Shown one piece after another: positions 59,860-64,000 of a stretch of 64,000 nt of DNA. A program made the translations under genes and the position numbers. The notes beneath the pieces are model-generated. The model did not search any database. It had not been told where the DNA came from and saw only the letters and a list, made by a program, of their open reading frames with translations. This stretch comes from Kitasatospora xanthocidica (GTDB taxonomy: Bacteria; Actinomycetota; Actinomycetes; Streptomycetales; Streptomycetaceae). The stretch is taken from the NCBI RefSeq assembly GCF_014656195.1, contig NZ_BNBY01000016.1, positions 36,463 through 100,462 of the forward strand. The letters are read 5' to 3'. Position 1 is the stretch's first letter. The number at the start of each line of letters is the position of its first letter.

Positions 59860-62138
59860 AGTTCACCGACGGCTACTGGCTGATGCGCCCGGGCGTCACC
59901 GCGCGTTACGCCACCGAGGTCGCCGATGTCCGCACCGGCGAGGACCGGATGACCCTCTACGCGCCCGTGAAGCACGTGCGCGGTCGTGGTGACACACTCA
60001 ACAGCCCACTGCTGACCGTCGAGTGCTGGTCCCCGGCCGAGGGCGTGATCGGCGTGCGCGCCACCCACCACGCGGGCTCGGTGCGGCCCGGGCCCGAGTT
60101 CGCGCTGCCCGGCGCCGAGCAGGGCGGCGGGAAGGTGCACCGCGACGGCGACGTGGTGGAGCTGTCCGCCGGCGAGCTGACCCTGCGGGTGGACACCACC
60201 CGGCCGTGGCACCTGGAGTTCGCCGCGGGCGACCGGGTGCTCACCACGGTGGGGGAGCGCGGCACCGGATTCGTCACCGACGCCGAGGGCCGCCACCACA
60301 TGCTCGGACAGCTCTCACTGGGAGTCGGCGAGCTGGTCTACGGCCTGGGGGAGCGGTTCACCCCGTTCGTGCGCAACGGCCAGGTGGTGGACATCTGGCA
60401 GGCCGACGGCGGCACCAGCAGCGAACAGGCGTACAAGAACATCCCGTTCCACCTGACCAACCGGGGCTACGGCGTCTTCGTCAACCACCCCGGCAAGGTC
60501 AGCTACGAGGTCGGCTCCGAGTCGGTCGGGAAGGTGCAGTTCAGCGTCGAGGACCAGTCGCTGGAGTACTTCATCGTCTACGGTCCCACTCCCAAGCAGG
60601 TCCTGGAGCGCTACACGGCGTTGACGGGTCGTCCGGCGTTGCCGCCGGCGTGGTCGCTGGGCCTGTGGCTGACGACGTCGTTCACCACCGACTACGACGA
60701 GGCCACCGTCAACCGCTTCGTCGGCGGCATGGCCCAACGCGGCATCCCGCTCAGCATCTTCCACTTCGACTGCTTCTGGATGCGCGGGTACCAGTGGAGC
60801 GACTTCCGCTGGGACGCGGAGACCTTCCCGGACCCGGCCGGCATGCTCGCCCGGCTCAAGCAGCAGGGGCTGCGCATCTGCCTGTGGATCAACCCGTACA
60901 TCGCGCAGAAGTCGGAGCTCTTCGCCGAGGGCATGCGCGAGGGCCACCTGGTGCGGCGCGCGGACGGCAGCGTCTGGCAGTGGGACCTGTGGCAGCCGGG
61001 CATGGCCCTGGTGGACTTCACCAACCCGGCCGCCACCGCCTGGTACCTCGACAAGCTGCGCGACCTGCTGGACGTCGGCGTGGACTGCTTCAAGACCGAC
61101 TTCGGCGAGCGCATCCCCACCGACGTGGTCTGGCACGACGGCTCCGACCCGGAGCGGATGCACAACTACTACACGCAGCTGTACAACGAGGCGGTGTTCG
61201 AGCTGCTGCGTGAGGTGCGCGGCGAGGGGGAGGCGATGCTGTTCGCCCGCTCCGCCACCGTCGGCGGCCAGCAGTACCCGGTGCACTGGGGCGGCGACTG
61301 CGAGTCCCACTTCAACGCCATGGCGGAGTCGCTGCGCGGAGGACTCTCCCTCGGCCTGTCCGGCTTCGGGTTCTGGAGCCACGACATCGGCGGCTTCGAG
61401 GGCACCCCGACCCCCGCGGTCTTCAAGCGGTGGACCCAGTTCGGCCTGCTCTCCTCGCACAGCCGGCTGCACGGCAGCAAGTCGTACCGGGTGCCGTGGG
61501 ACTTCGGCGAGGAGGCGGTGGAGGTCACCCGCGAGTTCACCCTGCTCAAGCACCGCCTGGCGCCCTACCTCCAGCGCGCGGCCCAGCAGGCGCACGCCAC
61601 CGGCGTGCCGGTGATGCGCGCGATGGTGCTGGAGTTCCCGGACGACCCGGCCGCCGCCGTGCTCGACCGGCAGTACCTGCTCGGCGACGACCTGCTCGTC
61701 GCCCCGGTCTTCACCGAGGACGGCACGGTCGAGTACTACGTCCCGGAGGGGACCTGGACCAACGTCCTCACCGGCGACCGGGTCACCGGCCCGCGGTGGG
61801 TGCGCGAACAGCACGGCTTCCACACCCTGCCGCTGCTCGCCCGCCCCGACTCCGTCATCCCGTTCGGCGCCGACGACCAGCGGCCGGTCTCCGCCTGGGC
61901 CGAGGGCGTCGAACTGCGGGTGCACGCCCTCACCGACGGCGCCGAGCGCACCGTGGTGATCCCGCGCTCCGACGGCCCCGGCGAGGCCGCCCGCTTCCAC
62001 CTGCGCCGCACCGGCGACCGGATCCGGGTGACCACCGACAGCCCGCACCCCTGGCAGCTGCGGATCGGCGGCCCGGACGGCGCCCTGCACACCCAGCCGG
62101 CCGGCACCACCGAGGCCGAGCTGCCGTACCCGGCCTGA
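59856..62138 (+). CDS. yicI: GH31 alpha-xylosidase, YicI type
   Basis: A 760-residue GH31 enzyme, about the length of E. coli YicI. FHFDCFWMRGYQWSDF is the family motif that favours xylose over glucose in the -1 site, nucleophile D415 is in KTDFGERIPTD and acid/base D481 in HWGGDCES, practically the YicI numbering. GGAGGA lies ten bases before the ATG, which overlaps the GH1 stop. Cytoplasmic. It removes the alpha-1,6-xylose from the non-reducing end of xyloglucan oligosaccharides, the step that defines xyloglucan use. Last gene of the rightward operon, followed by a terminator. Confidence 0.94.
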   Translation: MKFTDGYWLMRPGVTARYATEVADVRTGEDRMTLYAPVKHVRGRGDTLNSPLLTVECWSPAEGVIGVRATHHAGSVRPGPEFALPGAEQGGGKVHRDGDVVELSAGELTLRVDTTRPWHLEFAAGDRVLTTVGERGTGFVTDAEGRHHMLGQLSLGVGELVYGLGERFTPFVRNGQVVDIWQADGGTSSEQAYKNIPFHLTNRGYGVFVNHPGKVSYEVGSESVGKVQFSVEDQSLEYFIVYGPTPKQVLERYTALTGRPALPPAWSLGLWLTTSFTTDYDEATVNRFVGGMAQRGIPLSIFHFDCFWMRGYQWSDFRWDAETFPDPAGMLARLKQQGLRICLWINPYIAQKSELFAEGMREGHLVRRADGSVWQWDLWQPGMALVDFTNPAATAWYLDKLRDLLDVGVDCFKTDFGERIPTDVVWHDGSDPERMHNYYTQLYNEAVFELLREVRGEGEAMLFARSATVGGQQYPVHWGGDCESHFNAMAESLRGGLSLGLSGFGFWSHDIGGFEGTPTPAVFKRWTQFGLLSSHSRLHGSKSYRVPWDFGEEAVEVTREFTLLKHRLAPYLQRAAQQAHATGVPVMRAMVLEFPDDPAAAVLDRQYLLGDDLLVAPVFTEDGTVEYYVPEGTWTNVLTGDRVTGPRWVREQHGFHTLPLLARPDSVIPFGADDQRPVSAWAEGVELRVHALTDGAERTVVIPRSDGPGEAARFHLRRTGDRIRVTTDSPHPWQLRIGGPDGALHTQPAGTTEAELPYPA

Positions 62139-62160
62139 CCGGCCGGCCCCAGTACGCGGA

Positions 62161-62192
62161 GCCCCGCACGCCACCGCACGGGCGTGCGGGGC
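62161..62192 (+). terminator. terminator of the GH3-CE7-GH1-GH31 operon
   Basis: GCCCCGCACGCC pairs with GGCGTGCGGGGC around eight bases, 22 bases after the stop. Confidence 0.85.
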
Positions 62193-62216
62193 CCCGCCGC
62201 CTTCCTGCGCGATGTC

Positions 62217-62245
62217 TTGACGGTGCATCTGCAAGTGGACATAGT
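62217..62245 (+). promoter_or_regulatory. promoter of the GH54 gene
   Basis: TTGACG, 17 bases, CATAGT. The operator follows about 60 bases downstream in the leader. Confidence 0.55.
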
Positions 62246-62307
62246 GATGGCCGGTTCCGGTGCGGCCAGGGAGTCCCTGCTCCGTTCCTGTGATCCTCTC
62301 TTCGACA

Positions 62308-62329
62308 GAATTGTTAACGCTAACAATTC
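62308..62329. promoter_or_regulatory. LacI-type operator of the GH54 gene
   Basis: A 22-base palindrome with core TGTTAACGCTAACA (62312-62325) and matching GAAT/ATTC outer arms. The core is the reverse complement of the site upstream of GH62. Confidence 0.75.
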
Positions 62330-62403
62330 CTTCCGGTGGCGACGACGGACGGAGCCGCACCGGACCGCTCACCTCACACCCCACCCTGTGAACGGAGTAC
62401 TTC

Positions 62404-63957
62404 ATGATCGGATCGTCGATCCGCAGGTTCAGGCGCGCCCTCCTCGCGGTCGGTGCGACCGCCGCGCTCTCCGCCGGCCTGCTCACCGCCGCGGCCGGGA
62501 CCTCGCAGGCGGCCACCCAGGGCCCGTGCGACCTCTACCGCGCCGGTGGCACGCCGTGCGTGGCGGCGCACAGCACCACCCGGGCCCTGTACGGGGCGTA
62601 CAACGGCCCGCTGTACCAGGTCAGGCGCGCCTCGGACAACGCGACCAGGGACATCGGCCTGCTGAGCGCCGGCGGATACGCCGACGCCGCCGCGCAGGAC
62701 TCCTTCTGCGCCGGCACCAGCTGCGTCATCACCGTCCTCTACGACCAGTCAGGGAAGGGCAACCACCTCACCCAGGCGCCCGCCGGCGGGGCGGCCGGCG
62801 GGCCGGACAACCTCGCCAACGCCTTCGAGGCGCCGGTCACCGTCGCCGGCCACAAGGCGTACGGCGTCTACGTCGCCCCCGGGACCGGCTACCGCAACAA
62901 CAACACCAACGGCATCGCCACCGGCGACCAGCCCGAGGGCATGTACGCCATCTTCGACGGCACGCACTTCAACGACGGCTGCTGCTTCGACTACGGCAAC
63001 GCCGAGACCAACAGCCTGGACACCGGCAACGGCCACATGGAAGCCCTGTACTTCGGCAACAACAAGGCCTGGGGCTCGGGCAGCGGCAACGGTCCCTGGG
63101 TCATGGCCGACCTGGAGAACGGCCTGTTCTCCGGGGTCAACCGCGGATTCAACGCCAATGACCCCAGCGTCAACAGCCGGTTCCTGACCGCCATGCTCAA
63201 GGGCGGCCCGAACCAGTGGGCCCTGCGCGGCGGCGACGCCCGGTCGGGCGGTCTCGCCACCTTCTACAACGGCGCACGCCCCAACGCCACCGGCTACAAC
63301 CCGATGCACAAGGAAGGCGCGATCATCCTGGGCATCGGCGGTGACAACAGCAAGTGGGCCCAAGGAACCTTCTACGAAGGGGTCATGACCCAGGGCTACC
63401 CGTCGGACGCCACCGAGAACGCCGTCCAGGCCAACATCACCGCCGCCGGCTACGACAGCGGCTCGACCGGCACCGGCACGCTGACCCCCGGCTCCCGGAT
63501 CTCCCTGCGGGCCACCACCGCGCCCTGCTGCACCTCGCACTACCTGCGCCACGACGACGCCGACAACAAGGTCGTCATCTCCACCACGAACTCCTCCAGC
63601 TCGGCCACCGACAAGGCCGACGCCACCTGGATCGTCCGCGCCGGCCTGGCCAACAGCTCCTGCCTCTCCTTCGAGTCCGCCGACAAGTCCGGGCAGTTCC
63701 TGCGCCACTACAACTACGAGCTCTACCTGGACACCGACAACGGCGCCGGCGCCTTCGCCCAGGACGCCACCTTCTGCCCCACCACGGGCAACAGCGGGGT
63801 CGGCACCTCCTTCCAGTCCGTCAACTTCCCGACGAAGTACATCCGGCACTACAACTACACGGCCTACACAGCGAGCAACGGCGGCACCAACAGCTGGGAC
63901 AGCGGCACCAGCTGGGCCGCCGACACCAGCTGGCTGGTCGCCCAGCCCTGGAGCTGA
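62404..63957 (+). CDS. secreted GH54 alpha-L-arabinofuranosidase with CBM42
   Basis: A 517-residue secreted enzyme. Signal peptide 1-38 (LAVGATAALSAGLLTAAAG). The GH54 catalytic domain (about 40-355) opens GPCDLYRAGGTPCVAAHST and TRALYGAYNGPLYQVRRASD, with LYDQSGKGNHL and CCFDYGN (the vicinal Cys pair of the family). A CBM42 beta-trefoil (about 360-517) follows with SLRATTAPCCTSHYLRH, FLRHYNYELYLDT and YIRHYNYTAYTAS repeats that bind arabinofuranose. GGAG precedes the ATG by eight bases. It removes arabinose from arabinoxylan, arabinan or arabinoxyloglucan. Own promoter, own operator, single gene. Confidence 0.95.
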   Translation: MIGSSIRRFRRALLAVGATAALSAGLLTAAAGTSQAATQGPCDLYRAGGTPCVAAHSTTRALYGAYNGPLYQVRRASDNATRDIGLLSAGGYADAAAQDSFCAGTSCVITVLYDQSGKGNHLTQAPAGGAAGGPDNLANAFEAPVTVAGHKAYGVYVAPGTGYRNNNTNGIATGDQPEGMYAIFDGTHFNDGCCFDYGNAETNSLDTGNGHMEALYFGNNKAWGSGSGNGPWVMADLENGLFSGVNRGFNANDPSVNSRFLTAMLKGGPNQWALRGGDARSGGLATFYNGARPNATGYNPMHKEGAIILGIGGDNSKWAQGTFYEGVMTQGYPSDATENAVQANITAAGYDSGSTGTGTLTPGSRISLRATTAPCCTSHYLRHDDADNKVVISTTNSSSSATDKADATWIVRAGLANSSCLSFESADKSGQFLRHYNYELYLDTDNGAGAFAQDATFCPTTGNSGVGTSFQSVNFPTKYIRHYNYTAYTASNGGTNSWDSGTSWAADTSWLVAQPWS

Positions 63958-64000
63958 ACCACCGGGGCAGCACCACCGCGCACCGGCCCGCCACCCCCCC

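Overview
The DNA is very GC-rich with near-saturated third-position GC in genes, AGGAGG-type ribosome sites, many GTG starts and sugar-uptake loci lacking their own ATPase. This points to the chromosome of a Streptomyces or Kitasatospora-like actinomycete. All assignments come from reading motifs and translated sequence; no database search was run.

Left part (0-22 kb) is an accessory patchwork. It holds the start of a GH25 lysozyme, a DUF5753 protein, a 2H-phosphoesterase, a NUDIX hydrolase and an initiator tRNA flanked by a MITE-like element and a deleted alpha-glucosidase remnant. A secreted papain-like protease pairs with a membrane-anchored partner. A three-gene biosynthesis-like cassette (unknown protein, clavaminate-synthase-like oxygenase, Baeyer-Villiger-type monooxygenase) abuts a truncated integrase. 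Next come a PadR/NTF2/GDSL group, a DUF418 membrane protein, an ABC exporter divergent from a response regulator, a cation/proton antiporter, and a histidine kinase on the far side of the antiporter. Gene fragments (GH13, integrase, GDSL, ABC ATPase, OmpR tail) show that the region has been rearranged repeatedly.

Middle part (21.7-37 kb): a LacI regulator faces a sugar-binding protein gene, and this pair is bracketed by two related MITE-like elements whose ends supply the stop codons of both genes. Two permeases, a GH63/MGH1-type glycosidase and a secreted clan-A glycosidase with a CBM13 tail follow. A secreted CBM13-GH62 arabinofuranosidase gene and a DctA/PrpF/LysR organic-acid module come next.

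Right part (37.6-64 kb) is a large polysaccharide-utilisation locus that looks built for xyloglucan and decorated hemicellulose. A leftward run of ten genes encodes a binding protein, two permeases, a LacI regulator, two GH42 beta-galactosidases, a GH36 alpha-galactosidase, a clan-A enzyme with CBM2, a GH43 enzyme and a GH5 endoglucanase with CBM_X2/CBM46-like modules. A divergent rightward run encodes GH3, a CE7 acetyl esterase, GH1 beta-glucosidase and GH31 alpha-xylosidase with translational coupling. Palindromes of the TCGAArCGCTTCrA type sit in the divergent promoter. In the proposed flow, secreted GH5, CBM2, GH62 and GH54 enzymes cut the polymer outside, the ABC system imports oligosaccharides (probably energised by a shared MsiK-type ATPase not encoded here), and the cytoplasmic enzymes strip side chains and split the backbone. 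The two arabinofuranosidase genes (GH62 and GH54), 31 kb apart, carry the same 14-bp operator in opposite orientation, different from the operators assigned to the two local LacI proteins.
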